From contig USDK01000001.1 in the NCBI GenBank assembly GCA_900553355.1, positions 1 to 64,000 of the forward strand: DNA of 64,000 bases, given 5' to 3'. The DNA is from an uncultured Lachnospiraceae bacterium. Lineage in GTDB: Bacteria; Bacillota; Clostridia; Lachnospirales; Lachnospiraceae. The position numbers and the translations under genes were made by a program. This document shows, one piece after another, positions 52,827 through 62,711 of the stretch. The stretch's first letter is position 1. The number at the start of each line of letters is the position of its first letter. The notes beneath the pieces were generated by a model. That model was not told the origin of the DNA. It was given only the letters and a program-made list of their open reading frames with translations, and made no database searches.

Positions 52827-53150
52827 TTAAGTCTTTCTGAAGATTTTCTGTAGCCGCTGTTTTAGCAGTGTTTCCCCGATGATCCCGCTCATACTTCCAA
52901 GACAGGTTCCATCCTGAAAACATACGAAAGCAGGGACGACTTCGCCGGCATATTCGCCGGCCAGAATGTCGGACTCGTCGACATCTACTTCGCAAAAAAG
53001 AATCTGATCCAGAAACTCGGCTTCCAGATCTTCGGCAACTGGTTTCATCATTGCGCACTTGCTGCACCAGCTGGCATAAAACATGACAACGACCGGAAGG
53101 GAAGAATCCCGGATCACCTGATCAAAACTGTCTGTGGTTAAATGGCGCAT
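52827..53150 (-). CDS. Thioredoxin-like protein
   Basis: 107 residues. Active site WCSKC (variant of WCGPC), preceded by VVVMFYAS; cis-Pro in EVVPAFVCFQDG. Probable disulfide reductase in the cytosol. AGGAGG precedes the ATG. It follows a 45-codon ORF by 13 bp and, further up, trmB, so it is the last gene of a minus-strand operon. Confidence 0.9.
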   Translation of the reverse strand: MRHLTTDSFDQVIRDSSLPVVVMFYASWCSKCAMMKPVAEDLEAEFLDQILFCEVDVDESDILAGEYAGEVVPAFVCFQDGTCLGSMSGIIGETLLKQRLQKIFRKT

Positions 53151-53163
53151 TACAACTGGCCTC

Positions 53164-53301
53164 CTAGCATCTGGGGTTTAATATACGGAAAACTTCCTTT
53201 ATAGAAGCGTTCATACGACGGATTCCCTGGCGGAAACGAGGACAGCGGTAAGTGAATTCACACATTTTCTGCCTGAAATTTTTTCTGCTTCGATGTCTCA
53301 T
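53164..53301 (-). CDS. 45-residue Arg-rich protein, unknown
   Basis: ATG 53301 follows GGAGGGA by 5 nt; stop TAG at 53166-53164. The product is basic (about a quarter Arg/Lys) with three Cys; it begins MRHRSRKNFRQKM and ends VFRILNPRC. It sits between trmB and the thioredoxin gene with short gaps, which favours it being real. No family recognised; too short for routine ORF calling. Confidence 0.55.
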   Translation of the reverse strand: MRHRSRKNFRQKMCEFTYRCPRFRQGIRRMNASIKEVFRILNPRC

Positions 53302-53352
53302 ATATTTCCCTCCAGATATGATATTTCCTTATTAATATATGCAGGTGGGAAC

Positions 53353-54018
53353 CTAGGCTTTCCTTCTGGCTGTCAATTTGCAGATGGGATTGCCGGCGGC
53401 GGAAAATTTCTCTTCGTATTCTGTCATGATATTTCCCTGGTTCATCTGGCTGTCGTGATGAAGGTCATAAGTCAGGGCAGACAGATCGAACAAGGGGGAA
53501 GACTGGACCTCCTCTACGGAAAAGTCAAAGAGGGAGCGGTTGTCAGTCTTGAATTCCACGGTCCCGCCGGATGCCAGTACCTGGTCATATATGGAAAGAA
53601 ATTCCGATGAGGTCAGGCGTCTTCTGGCGTGTCTGGCCTTTGGCCAGGGATCTGAAAAGTTCAGATAGATCTTTTCCACTTCCCCGGAAGTAAAGACGTC
53701 GGCCAGCTCGCGGGCATCCATGCAGAGAAAGCGGATGTTGGAGAGTGTCTTTTCGGCGGCATCTCTGGAAGCTTCATATTTTTCCACAGCCCGCAGCAGG
53801 ACGCTGGAATAGCGTTCAATGCCGATATAATTGATCTGAGGGTTTTGTCTGGCAAGGGAGAGGAGAAATTTTCCTTTTCCCATACCGATCTCGATGTGGA
53901 CAGGATGATCGTTTCCGAAGACTTCTTTCCAGTGTCCCCGATATATGGATGCATTCTTAACGACTTCTTGGCAGCCATCAAGAACGCTCTCGGCGCGGGG
54001 GATATTTCTAAGGCGCAT
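53353..54018 (-). CDS. trmB: tRNA (guanine-46-N7) methyltransferase
   Basis: 221 residues. Motifs: VHIEIGMGKGKFLLSLA (SAM), NYIGIERYSSVLLRA, YLNFSDPWPKARHARRRLT and the C-terminal TEYEEKFSAAGNPICKL. Methylates G46 in tRNA variable loops. AAGGAGG precedes the ATG. Confidence 0.96.
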   Translation of the reverse strand: MRLRNIPRAESVLDGCQEVVKNASIYRGHWKEVFGNDHPVHIEIGMGKGKFLLSLARQNPQINYIGIERYSSVLLRAVEKYEASRDAAEKTLSNIRFLCMDARELADVFTSGEVEKIYLNFSDPWPKARHARRRLTSSEFLSIYDQVLASGGTVEFKTDNRSLFDFSVEEVQSSPLFDLSALTYDLHHDSQMNQGNIMTEYEEKFSAAGNPICKLTARRKA

Positions 54019-54196
54019 AGCGTTTCCTCCTTAAAATTCAGCGTTTTTTACGCATTATAGTTTATCTTTCCAGAATCAAAAAGTCAATGCAAGATCTGCC
54101 GGGTTCTTTTGACTGAAATATCTGTGGAAATTTCGAAAAAATCAGTGTATTATTATAAATATATTGGAATTTTGAAACGAAAACGGAGGACAGGGT

Positions 54197-54508
54197 ATGG
54201 ATTCTATCGTTGAGAAACTGGCGGAGATTGAAAAGACAGCCGAGGCAGTTGTAGAACATGCCATGGAACAAAAGTCTGAAGTGGAAAAGGACATCCAGGG
54301 GAAACGAGATGCATTTGACAAAAGGCTGAAGGAGGAGACTGGAAGGGAACTGGAACGGATCCAGACTGAAGCGAAGGAGCAGATGGATCAGGCTCTGGAG
54401 GAACTAAGGATTAAGAACCGGTCTTCCATCGAGACTTTAAAAGAAGAATATGAAAAAAATCATACGCAGTATGCACAGGAGATCCTGAAAAATATTTTAG
54501 AGGTGTAG
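54197..54508 (+). CDS. ntpF: V-type ATPase subunit G/H
   Basis: 103 residues, almost wholly coiled coil rich in Glu/Lys/Gln (AEIEKTAEAVVEHAMEQKSE). It forms the peripheral stalk with subunit E. First gene of the nine-gene operon, 4 bp before subunit C. ACGGAGGACAGGGT precedes the ATG. Named by position and composition. Confidence 0.75.
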   Translation: MDSIVEKLAEIEKTAEAVVEHAMEQKSEVEKDIQGKRDAFDKRLKEETGRELERIQTEAKEQMDQALEELRIKNRSSIETLKEEYEKNHTQYAQEILKNILEV

Positions 54509-54511
54509 CTT

Positions 54512-55558
54512 ATGGGAAATGTCATGAGATACAGCGGGATCGCGACAAAGATACGGGCTATGCAGGCGAAGCTTCTGACAGAAGCCGATTTTGAACAGAT
54601 TGCCGGAATGCACAGTGTCCCGGAAGTGATCGACTTTTTGAAAGGGAAGCCGGCATATGCCTCATATCTGGAACGGATGGACAGCGCGCTGTATCACAGG
54701 GGAAATGCGGAGAAGATCCTCTATCAGTCGCTGTTTGATGATTACAGCAGGATCTTCCGGTTTGCAGGCATGGAACAGAAACAATTTCTGAAAACCTACT
54801 GGAAGCGTTATGAGATTGATGTGATCAATTACTGTCTGAGGATTGTGTTTAATCATTATCAGGTCCCGTTTGATCTGGATTATAAAAAGGAGTATTTTCA
54901 AAGATATTCCCAGATATCCATCGATGCACTGGTGGCGTCAAAGAATATCACGGAGCTGGTGGATAATCTTAAGGATACAGAGTATTACCGGCCGCTTGAA
55001 AAGATCAGCGAGCTGGAGACGGCAGGGTTGTTTGACTATGATATGGCACTGGAGCTTTATTATTTTACGACTCTGTGGAAGCGGCAGAAAAGGATTTTAA
55101 AGGGGAAAGAGCTGGAACTGTATGCAAGAGACTGTGGGACGAAAATTGACTTGCTGAATATCCAGTGGGTCTACCGGGCAAAGAAGTATTATCATATGCT
55201 TCCGCCCCAGATATATTCCCTTACGATTCCGATTCATTATCATCTGAGTGTGGGAGAATATAAGACGCTGGTAGAAGCGCCGAGTGTGGAGGAGTTTTTC
55301 CGTCAGCTGGAACAGACGCGGTATGCAAAGAAGTTTGACCTTGGGGACGGCAGGACGATGGAACGAGCTTATAAGGACTGTATGAGAAGGCTTTATCTTG
55401 CGGACCGAAGGCAGAATCCTTATTCGATCGCATCGATCTATACCTATCTTTTTCTGAAGGAAGAAGAGATCGATCAGCTGACGACAGCCCTGGAGTGTAT
55501 CCGGTACGGTCTGCCAAGGGGCGATACGCTTGCGTACTTAGGAGGTGTGAAACAATGA
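54512..55558 (+). CDS. ntpC: V-type ATPase subunit C
   Basis: 348 residues. Central-stalk collar linking D/F to the K ring. Pattern of the family: YSGIATKIRAMQAKLLTEAD, YRAKKYYHMLPPQIYSLTIP and NPYSIASIYTYLFLKEEEID. The stop overlaps the start of subunit I (ATGA). Confidence 0.9.
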   Translation: MGNVMRYSGIATKIRAMQAKLLTEADFEQIAGMHSVPEVIDFLKGKPAYASYLERMDSALYHRGNAEKILYQSLFDDYSRIFRFAGMEQKQFLKTYWKRYEIDVINYCLRIVFNHYQVPFDLDYKKEYFQRYSQISIDALVASKNITELVDNLKDTEYYRPLEKISELETAGLFDYDMALELYYFTTLWKRQKRILKGKELELYARDCGTKIDLLNIQWVYRAKKYYHMLPPQIYSLTIPIHYHLSVGEYKTLVEAPSVEEFFRQLEQTRYAKKFDLGDGRTMERAYKDCMRRLYLADRRQNPYSIASIYTYLFLKEEEIDQLTTALECIRYGLPRGDTLAYLGGVKQ

Positions 55559-57495
55559 TTGTGAAGATGAAGTTTTTGAGCATCAGCGGTCCCAGAACGG
55601 ATATAGACCGGGTATGCCAGGTGTATCTGTCCAGGCATGAGATGCAGCTGGAAAATGCCATCGCTGAGCTGAAAACCACGGAAAATCTGCTTCCGTTTGT
55701 GGAAGTAAATCCCTACAGGGAGCCTCTGAATAAGGCGGAAGAATTTGCCGCGCTGCTGACGGACAGTAAGGTAGAGCCGGATCTGTCCATGGACCAGGAT
55801 GCCATGACAGGTCTGATCCGGGATCTGAATCATCAGTATCTGGAACTGATGGAGCGTAAGGAACGGCTGAAAAAGCACAAGGAAGAGCTGACCGAAAAGC
55901 TGAATGTGCTGGAGCCGTTCCGGCCGCTGGAGGTAAACCTTCATGATGTAATGGGATACCGGTATATGAGAGTCCGGTTCGGACGGATCAATGTAGACTA
56001 TTACCGGAGGCTGGAGAAATATCTGTATGAAGATCTGAATGCGATCTTCCTGGAAGGCGTGCGGAATGAAAACTATGTATATGGCTGTTATTTTGTAGCA
56101 AATGCAGATGCAGGAAAGACAGATGCTACATTTCATTCTCTGCATTTTGAGAAGATCCCGCTTTCAAAGGAATACATAGGGACGCCGGCACAGGCATGTG
56201 AAAGTCTGAAAGAGGATATCAGCCATGCCGGCGAACAGATAGAAAAGGTAGAGGCCGAGGTGGCAGATCTGATAGGAAGCCATGCCGCGCAGATCAAGGG
56301 CGCGCAGCGCCGTCTGGAGGAGCTGGCCGATAATTTTGATATCCGCAAGATGGCCGCCCGGATGGAGGATGACGAGGACAAGGAAGACTATTATATCATC
56401 TGCGGATGGATGGGGGAAGAGGACGTAGAGGCCCTTTTGAAAGAGACGGAAAAGGATGATAAGGTACTGGTTGTGGTGGAAGAGGACCGGGAGAAATATT
56501 TCGGAGATCCGCCGACCAAGCTTGAAAACCCCAGGTTTTTCAAACCTTTTGAAATGTTTGTAAAGATGTATGGGATGCCTTCGCCGGGAGAGATGGATCC
56601 GACCATTTTTGTGGCGCTGACGTATACGTTTATATTTGGAGCGATGTTCGGAGATGTGGGGCAGGGATTCTGCCTGTTTGCCATTGGAGGAATCCTGTAT
56701 CTGACGAAGAGGATCAGTCTGGCAGGCATTATCTCGATAGCCGGCCTGTTTTCCATGGCGTTTGGGGTGCTGTTCGGCAGCGTGTTCGGATTTGAGGATG
56801 TGATACCGGCGCTGTGGCTGCATCCGGCAGCGGCAATGACGAACCTGCCATTTATCGGGCAGTTAAATACGGTATTCGTGGTGGCTATCGCATTTGGAAT
56901 GGCGCTGAACATTCTGGTCATGATCTTTCAGATCGTCAATGCCTTTAAAAGCCATGACACAGAGAACGCCTGGTTTTCCAGCAACGGCGTGGCAGGACTT
57001 CTGTTCTATGGATTTCTGGTGCTGACGGTGGTGCTGTATATGACGGGACATAAGGTGCCGGGAAATATCATGATGGCAGTTTTCCTGGGGATCCCGATTC
57101 TGATATTCTTGTTTAAGGAGCCGCTGACTAATCTGGCGGAGCGTAATCATAAAAAGATCGAGGGCGGCAAAGTGATGTTTCTGGTCCAGGGATTTTTCGA
57201 ACTCTTTGAGACACTGCTGAGCTATTTTTCCAATACACTTTCCTATGTCCGTATCGGCGCGTTTGCAGTAAGCCATGCGGCCATTATGGAGGTAGTGCTG
57301 ATGCTTGCGGGAGCCAGTGAAGGCTCGCCCAACTGGATCGTGATCGTGATCGGGAATATCGTGGTCTGTGGACTGGAAGGCCTGATCGTAGGGATCCAGG
57401 TGCTGCGTCTGGAATACTATGAAATGTTCAGCAGGTTTTACAAAGGCGGAGGAAGAGAGTTCAGACCATTTAACAGCCGGAAGAAAAAGCGGTAA
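55555..57495 (+). CDS. ntpI: V-type ATPase subunit I (a subunit)
   Basis: 646 residues from ATG 55555, after AGGAGGTG. A cytoplasmic N-terminal half with coiled coils is followed by seven or eight membrane segments from about residue 345 (FVALTYTFIFGAMFGDVGQG). Includes the conserved FFELFETLLSYFSNTLSYVR with the ion-path Arg. Stator with half-channels. Confidence 0.94.
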   Translation: MIVKMKFLSISGPRTDIDRVCQVYLSRHEMQLENAIAELKTTENLLPFVEVNPYREPLNKAEEFAALLTDSKVEPDLSMDQDAMTGLIRDLNHQYLELMERKERLKKHKEELTEKLNVLEPFRPLEVNLHDVMGYRYMRVRFGRINVDYYRRLEKYLYEDLNAIFLEGVRNENYVYGCYFVANADAGKTDATFHSLHFEKIPLSKEYIGTPAQACESLKEDISHAGEQIEKVEAEVADLIGSHAAQIKGAQRRLEELADNFDIRKMAARMEDDEDKEDYYIICGWMGEEDVEALLKETEKDDKVLVVVEEDREKYFGDPPTKLENPRFFKPFEMFVKMYGMPSPGEMDPTIFVALTYTFIFGAMFGDVGQGFCLFAIGGILYLTKRISLAGIISIAGLFSMAFGVLFGSVFGFEDVIPALWLHPAAAMTNLPFIGQLNTVFVVAIAFGMALNILVMIFQIVNAFKSHDTENAWFSSNGVAGLLFYGFLVLTVVLYMTGHKVPGNIMMAVFLGIPILIFLFKEPLTNLAERNHKKIEGGKVMFLVQGFFELFETLLSYFSNTLSYVRIGAFAVSHAAIMEVVLMLAGASEGSPNWIVIVIGNIVVCGLEGLIVGIQVLRLEYYEMFSRFYKGGGREFRPFNSRKKKR

Positions 57496-57527
57496 CGTTT
57501 AATGATAAATGAAGGAGGATATGAATC

Positions 57528-57962
57528 ATGACATTAACGGTAAAATTTTTACTCATTGCAGCGCTTATCTTAAGCATTATTATTCCGTTTGGATATTTTC
57601 TGATCGGGGAGAGGAATAAGAAACGCTATAAACGGGCGGTGGGAACGAATGTGTTTTTCTTCTTCGGAGCATTTGTGATCGCAGGGATTATGCTGTTTGG
57701 AGGAAGCCCGGTACAGGCGGCGGAGACGGCGGACGCTGCTGCCTCTAATGCGACAGGATTTGGATATATAGCGGCGGCCTTGTCCACAGGGCTTTCCTGT
57801 GTGGGCGGCGGAATTGCAGTAGCCAGCGCGGCCAGCGCAGCCCTTGGAGCTATCAGCGAGGACTCCGGCGCGCTTGGAAAATCTCTGATCTTCGTGGGTC
57901 TTGCAGAAGGTGTCTGCCTGTATGGGCTGATCATTTCCTTCATGATCCTGGGGCAGTTGTAA
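57528..57962 (+). CDS. ntpK: V-type ATPase subunit K (rotor ring)
   Basis: 144 residues with four hydrophobic segments. Only the C-terminal hairpin (GYIAAALSTGLSCVGGGIA, then LAEGVCLYGLIISFMIL) has the carrier Glu. The first two (FLLIAALILSIIIPFGYFLI and FFFFGAFVIAGIMLF) look like an extra N-terminal hairpin with a cleavage-like SPVQAAE. Coupling ion (Na+ or H+) cannot be decided here. ATGAAGGAGG context precedes. Confidence 0.9.
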   Translation: MTLTVKFLLIAALILSIIIPFGYFLIGERNKKRYKRAVGTNVFFFFGAFVIAGIMLFGGSPVQAAETADAAASNATGFGYIAAALSTGLSCVGGGIAVASAASAALGAISEDSGALGKSLIFVGLAEGVCLYGLIISFMILGQL

Positions 57963-57963
57963 G

Positions 57964-58272
57964 ATGAAGATGTATCTGATCAGTGATAATGTCGATACTT
58001 TGACAGGAATGCGGCTGGCAGGCGTAGACGGAGTCGTCGTGCATGAAAGGCAGGAGCTGAAAAGTGCGATCGAGACGGCGATGAATGACAAGACCATAGG
58101 AATCATCCTGCTGACGGAAAAATTCGGGCGGGAGTTTCCGGATCTGATCGATGAGATCAAGCTGGAGAGAACGATGCCGCTTCTGATAGAGATTCCTGAC
58201 CGGCACGGGACCGGGAGAAAGAAAGATTTTATCACTTCTTATGTAAATGAGGCGATCGGCCTGAAACTATAG
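57964..58272 (+). CDS. ntpG: V-type ATPase subunit F
   Basis: 102 residues. Central-stalk subunit: the N-terminal MYLISDNVDTLTGMRLAGVD and GIILLTEKFGREFPDLIDE are typical. One base separates it from the K stop. Confidence 0.9.
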   Translation: MKMYLISDNVDTLTGMRLAGVDGVVVHERQELKSAIETAMNDKTIGIILLTEKFGREFPDLIDEIKLERTMPLLIEIPDRHGTGRKKDFITSYVNEAIGLKL

Positions 58273-58289
58273 AAAAGAGGGTGACACGC

Positions 58290-58877
58290 TTGACGATAGA
58301 AGAAAAGATGTTTCATCTGCAGACAGCAGCAATGGAAGAGGCAAGAGCAGAGGGAAATGCGATCATCCGGCAGCATGAGGAAGCACTGAACGGGGTGTTT
58401 GAGCAGCATTGCCAGGAGGCAAAGCGGCAGTCCGAGACACGGATCAAGGCGGAGAAGGTCAGTGCAAAGCAGCAGTTGAACATGGCGGCTTCCAAGGCAC
58501 AGCTGGAGCTGAAGAGGGAACTGGGACGGACGCAGGCAGAGCTTAAGAAAAAGCTTTTTGCAGAAGTGGAGAGCCTGCTTGATCATTATATGCAGACAGA
58601 AGATTATCTGAAGCTTCTGACCGAATATATTGAGAAGGCGGCGGCCTTTGCAGACGGAGAAGCGATGACGGTCTATATCAATCCTACAGATGAAGATAAA
58701 AAGGAATATCTGGAGGAGCATACGGGGCTTACGCTGACTGTGAGCAAGGAAGACTTCAGGGGAGGCATCCGTGCTGTGATCAGGGGGCGGAATATTTTGA
58801 TCGATCATGCATTTAAGGGCGCCCTGGAAAGTGAATATCAGAAATTTATATTCCGGGGAGGTGGCAAAGATGCATAG
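58290..58877 (+). CDS. ntpE: V-type ATPase subunit E
   Basis: 195 residues from TTG 58290, 7 nt after AGAGGGTG; GTG 58281 is inside that site. Long N-terminal helix (TIEEKMFHLQTAAMEEARAE) and a C-terminal globular domain (FRGGIRAVIRGRNILIDHAF). Peripheral stalk. Overlaps subunit A by 8 nt. Confidence 0.88.
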   Translation: MTIEEKMFHLQTAAMEEARAEGNAIIRQHEEALNGVFEQHCQEAKRQSETRIKAEKVSAKQQLNMAASKAQLELKRELGRTQAELKKKLFAEVESLLDHYMQTEDYLKLLTEYIEKAAAFADGEAMTVYINPTDEDKKEYLEEHTGLTLTVSKEDFRGGIRAVIRGRNILIDHAFKGALESEYQKFIFRGGGKDA

Positions 58878-60642
58878 TGTCAGGATCGGAAAAATCTACG
58901 GCATCAACGGTCCGGTCGTCTATCTGAAAGGAAAGACGGACTTTAAGATGTCGGAGATGGTGTATGTGGGAAATGAAAGACTGGTAGGCGAGGTTATTTC
59001 CCTGGATAAAGAGATGACGACGATCCAGGTGTATGAGGAGACATCGGGACTGAAGCCGGGGGAGATGGTGGAAGGATCCGATGCTGCGGTGTCTGTGACT
59101 CTGGCTCCCGGCATCCTGAATAATATTTTCGACGGGATTGAGCGTCCGCTGGAGCGGATCGCGGACACGGGAGGCGCATTCATCACCCGGGGTGTCAGTG
59201 TTGATTCTCTGGATACGGACCGGATGTGGGATGTGCATATGACGGTAAGCGTCGGCGAGATGGTACAGGGCGGAACCATCATTGCGGAGGTGCCGGAGAC
59301 CCGGGCTATCGTTCATAAATGTATGGTGCCGCCTGGCGTGGAGGGAACCGTGACGGAGGTAAAGCCGGACGGGGCTTACCGGATCATTGACCCTCTGGTG
59401 ACGATCGAACTGGCAGACGGGACGAAAAAGGAACTGCCGATGATGCAGCGGTGGCCCATCCGTGTGGCGCGCCCTGCCCATCAGAGGTATCCGGCCAGTG
59501 TGCCGCTGATCACAGGGCAGAGGATCCTGGATACGATGTTCCCCATCGCAAAAGGAGGAACGGCAGCCATTCCCGGAGGATTTGGGACAGGAAAGACCAT
59601 GACCCAGCATCAGATCGCCAAGTGGTCGGATGCAGATATTATCATTTATATTGGGTGCGGAGAACGTGGGAATGAGATGACCCAGGTGCTGGAAGAGTTC
59701 GCAGAGCTGGTAGATCCAAGGAGCGGCAATCCTTTGATGGATCGTACGACCTTGATCGCCAATACTTCCAACATGCCGGTGGCAGCCAGAGAGGCTTCTA
59801 TATACACGGGACTTACACTGGCGGAATATTACCGGGACATGGGCTATGACGTGGCGATCATGGCGGATTCTACTTCCCGGTGGGCGGAAGCATTAAGGGA
59901 ACTGTCCGGGCGTCTGGAAGAGATGCCGGCGGAAGAAGGGTTCCCGGCTTATCTGGCTTCCCGGCTGTCGGCTTTTTATGAGCGTGCGGGAATGATGCAG
60001 AATCTAAATGGAACGACGGGGTCCGTATCCATCATCGGTGCGGTATCGCCTCAGGGCGGTGACTTTTCTGAACCGGTGACGATGAATACCAAGCGCTTTG
60101 TCCGCTGTTTCTGGGGACTGGATAAGTCTCTGGCATATTCCAGACATTTTCCGGCTATCCACTGGCTGTCCAGTTACAGTGAGTATCTGACGGATTTAAG
60201 CGGCTGGTATACAGATTATGTATCGCCTAAATTTGTAGATTACAGAAACCGTCTGATGGCTCTTCTAAATCAGGAGAGCAGTCTGATGGAGATCGTGAAG
60301 CTGATCGGAAGTGATGTGCTGCCGGATGATCAAAAGCTGGTGCTGGAGATCGCCAGGGTGATCCGCCTGGGATTTTTGCAGCAGAATGCATTTCACAAGG
60401 ATGATACCTGTGTGTCTCTGGAGAAGCAGTTTAAGATGATGGATGTGATCCTGTATCTTTATCATAAGTGCCGGGAGCTGGTGGCGATGGGAATGCCGAT
60501 GTCGGTGCTGAAGGCAGAGGGAATCTTTGAAAAGGTGATCGCGGTCAAGTATGATGTGCCAAACGATAATCTGCAGCTTCTGGATCTATATAAAAAGGAC
60601 ATTGATGATTTTTATAATCGTGTGATAGAAAAGAACGGATAG
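58870..60642 (+). CDS. ntpA: V-type ATPase catalytic subunit A
   Basis: 590 residues from ATG 58870 (GGGGAGGTGGC upstream); an upstream in-frame ATG lies within subunit E. Walker [18 protein letters not shown], catalytic region [19 protein letters not shown], and [14 protein letters not shown]. Contains the non-homologous insert typical of A subunits (about 115-185). Confidence 0.97.
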   Translation: MHSVRIGKIYGINGPVVYLKGKTDFKMSEMVYVGNERLVGEVISLDKEMTTIQVYEETSGLKPGEMVEGSDAAVSVTLAPGILNNIFDGIERPLERIADTGGAFITRGVSVDSLDTDRMWDVHMTVSVGEMVQGGTIIAEVPETRAIVHKCMVPPGVEGTVTEVKPDGAYRIIDPLVTIELADGTKKELPMMQRWPIRVARPAHQRYPASVPLITGQRILDTMFPIAKGGTAAIPGGFGTGKTMTQHQIAKWSDADIIIYIGCGERGNEMTQVLEEFAELVDPRSGNPLMDRTTLIANTSNMPVAAREASIYTGLTLAEYYRDMGYDVAIMADSTSRWAEALRELSGRLEEMPAEEGFPAYLASRLSAFYERAGMMQNLNGTTGSVSIIGAVSPQGGDFSEPVTMNTKRFVRCFWGLDKSLAYSRHFPAIHWLSSYSEYLTDLSGWYTDYVSPKFVDYRNRLMALLNQESSLMEIVKLIGSDVLPDDQKLVLEIARVIRLGFLQQNAFHKDDTCVSLEKQFKMMDVILYLYHKCRELVAMGMPMSVLKAEGIFEKVIAVKYDVPNDNLQLLDLYKKDIDDFYNRVIEKNG

Positions 60643-60658
60643 GGAGGATGCGAAAGGG

Positions 60659-62029
60659 ATGGCAATCGAATATCTGGGGTTAAGCAGTGTGAATGGACCT
60701 CTGGTGGTGCTGGAGGGCCTGCAGGACGCATTCTATGACGAGATCGTGGAATTTACGGTGGACAGAAACGTCCGGAAGATGGGGCGTATTATTGAATTGA
60801 ATGAAGATAAGGCAGTGATCCAGGTGTTTGAGGGGACAGAAAATATGTCCCTTCAGAATACGCATACGAAGCTGACCGGGCATCCGATGGAGCTTAAGGT
60901 GTCCCCGGATATGCTGGGAAGGACTTTCAATGGGATCGGTGTGCCGGTGGACGGGTTTGGACCGATCGTATCCACAGACAGCAGGGATGTAAACGGCCTT
61001 CCGCTGAATCCGGTAAGGAGAGAATACCCAAGGAATTATATCCGTACAGGGATTTCTGCCATTGACGGGCTGACAACGCTGATCAGAGGACAGAAGCTTC
61101 CGATTTTTTCGGGAAACGGCCTTCCCCACGATCAGCTGGCCGCTCAGATCGTAAAGCAGGCGTCTCTTGGAGAGGGCGCCGAAGGAGAGTTCGCGGTGGT
61201 GTTTGGAGCGATGGGCGTCAAGCATGACGTGGCAGAGTTTTTCCGGAAGACGTTTGAGGAGAGCGGAGTGTCGGATCATGTGTGTATGTTTTTAAATCTT
61301 GCCAACGATCCGGTAGTAGAAAGGCTGATTACGCCGAAGGTGGCGCTGACGGCGGCAGAATACCTGGCGTTTGAATGTAACATGCATATTCTGGTGATCC
61401 TTACGGATATGACCTCTTTTGCAGAGGCGATGAGGGAGGTTTCTTCTTCAAAGGGGGAAATCCCGTCGAGGAAGGGCTACCCGGGATATCTGTACAGTGA
61501 GCTTGCTACCATCTATGAACGTGCCGGGATCGTAGAGAGCTCAAATGGTTCAGTGACTCAGCTGCCGATCCTTACCATGCCGAATGACGACATCACGCAT
61601 CCGATTCCGGACCTGACCGGATATATTACGGAGGGACAGATCGTGCTGGACCGTACTCTGCACGGGCAGGCAGTGTATCCTCCGATCAGCGTCCTGCCGT
61701 CGCTGTCCCGTCTGATGAAGGATGGTATCGGTGAAGGATATACCAGGGAGGATCACCAGGATCTGGCGAATCAGTTATTTTCCGCCTATGCAAAGGTGGG
61801 AGAGGCCAGGAACCTGGCGTCGGTCATAGGAGAAGATGAACTTTCTCCCATTGACAAGCAGTATCTGAAATTTGGCGAGGCCTTTGAGCAGCGCTATATC
61901 GGGCAGGGGCCGAATGAGAACCGGACGATCCAGGAGACGCTGGATCTTGGCTGGGAGCTGCTGGGAATGCTTCCAAAAGAAGAATTAGACCGTATCGATA
62001 CAAAGCTGATTGAAAAATACTGGAAATAG
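60659..62029 (+). CDS. ntpB: V-type ATPase subunit B
   Basis: 456 residues. Non-catalytic nucleotide-binding subunit: degenerate P-loop region [40 protein letters not shown] and [35 protein letters not shown] precedes the ATG. Confidence 0.97.
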   Translation: MAIEYLGLSSVNGPLVVLEGLQDAFYDEIVEFTVDRNVRKMGRIIELNEDKAVIQVFEGTENMSLQNTHTKLTGHPMELKVSPDMLGRTFNGIGVPVDGFGPIVSTDSRDVNGLPLNPVRREYPRNYIRTGISAIDGLTTLIRGQKLPIFSGNGLPHDQLAAQIVKQASLGEGAEGEFAVVFGAMGVKHDVAEFFRKTFEESGVSDHVCMFLNLANDPVVERLITPKVALTAAEYLAFECNMHILVILTDMTSFAEAMREVSSSKGEIPSRKGYPGYLYSELATIYERAGIVESSNGSVTQLPILTMPNDDITHPIPDLTGYITEGQIVLDRTLHGQAVYPPISVLPSLSRLMKDGIGEGYTREDHQDLANQLFSAYAKVGEARNLASVIGEDELSPIDKQYLKFGEAFEQRYIGQGPNENRTIQETLDLGWELLGMLPKEELDRIDTKLIEKYWK

Positions 62030-62052
62030 AAAGGCCAGAAAGGAGGCGGCAT

Positions 62053-62664
62053 ATGGATCCACGGGAATTTCCGACAAAGGGGAACCTGATGCTGGCCAAA
62101 AATTCGCTTGCACTTGCGCATCAGGGATATGAGCTGATGGATAAAAAGAGAAATATTCTGCTGAAGGAACTGATGGGGCTGATTGATGAGGCGAAAGACA
62201 TTCAGGAGCAGATTGATGCCACATTTACAAAAGCCTATGCCTGCCTGCAGAGGGCAAACATTGAGCACGGCATCAGCAGAGTCCAGGAACTGGCCTATAC
62301 GGTTCCTATTGAGGATTCTATCCGTATCCAGACGCGCAGCATTATGGGAACTGAGATTCCCCATATCAAGTATGACGATAAGCAGAATGATCTGACGTAT
62401 TCCTTCGGGACGACGCATGAGTCGATTGATATCGCGAGAGAGGCGTTCCGGGAGGTCAAGGAGCTGACGATCAAGCTGTCGGAAGTGGAGAACTCGGCAT
62501 ACCGCCTGGCGACGAATATCAAGAAGACACAGAAGCGGGCAAATGCGTTGAAAAATATTACGATACCCATGTACAGCAATCTGGTGTATACGATTAATAA
62601 TGCATTGGAGGAAAAGGAAAGAGAAGAGTTTACAAGATTGAAAGTGATCAAGAAGATGGTATGA
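62053..62664 (+). CDS. ntpD: V-type ATPase subunit D
   Basis: 203 residues. Central rotor shaft: N-terminal PTKGNLMLAKNSLALAHQGY and C-terminal TNIKKTQKRANALKNITIP are diagnostic. AGAAAGGAGGC precedes the ATG. Last gene; a strong terminator follows. Confidence 0.96.
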   Translation: MDPREFPTKGNLMLAKNSLALAHQGYELMDKKRNILLKELMGLIDEAKDIQEQIDATFTKAYACLQRANIEHGISRVQELAYTVPIEDSIRIQTRSIMGTEIPHIKYDDKQNDLTYSFGTTHESIDIAREAFREVKELTIKLSEVENSAYRLATNIKKTQKRANALKNITIPMYSNLVYTINNALEEKEREEFTRLKVIKKMV

Positions 62665-62671
62665 CGTATGA

Positions 62672-62711
62672 AATCAGAGCCGGGGAGTTTGAAAGCTCCC
62701 CGGCTCTGATT
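62672..62711. terminator. Bidirectional terminator
   Basis: AATCAGAGCCGGGGAG pairs with CTCCCCGGCTCTGATT; lies between the convergent ATPase operon and proC. Confidence 0.9.
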
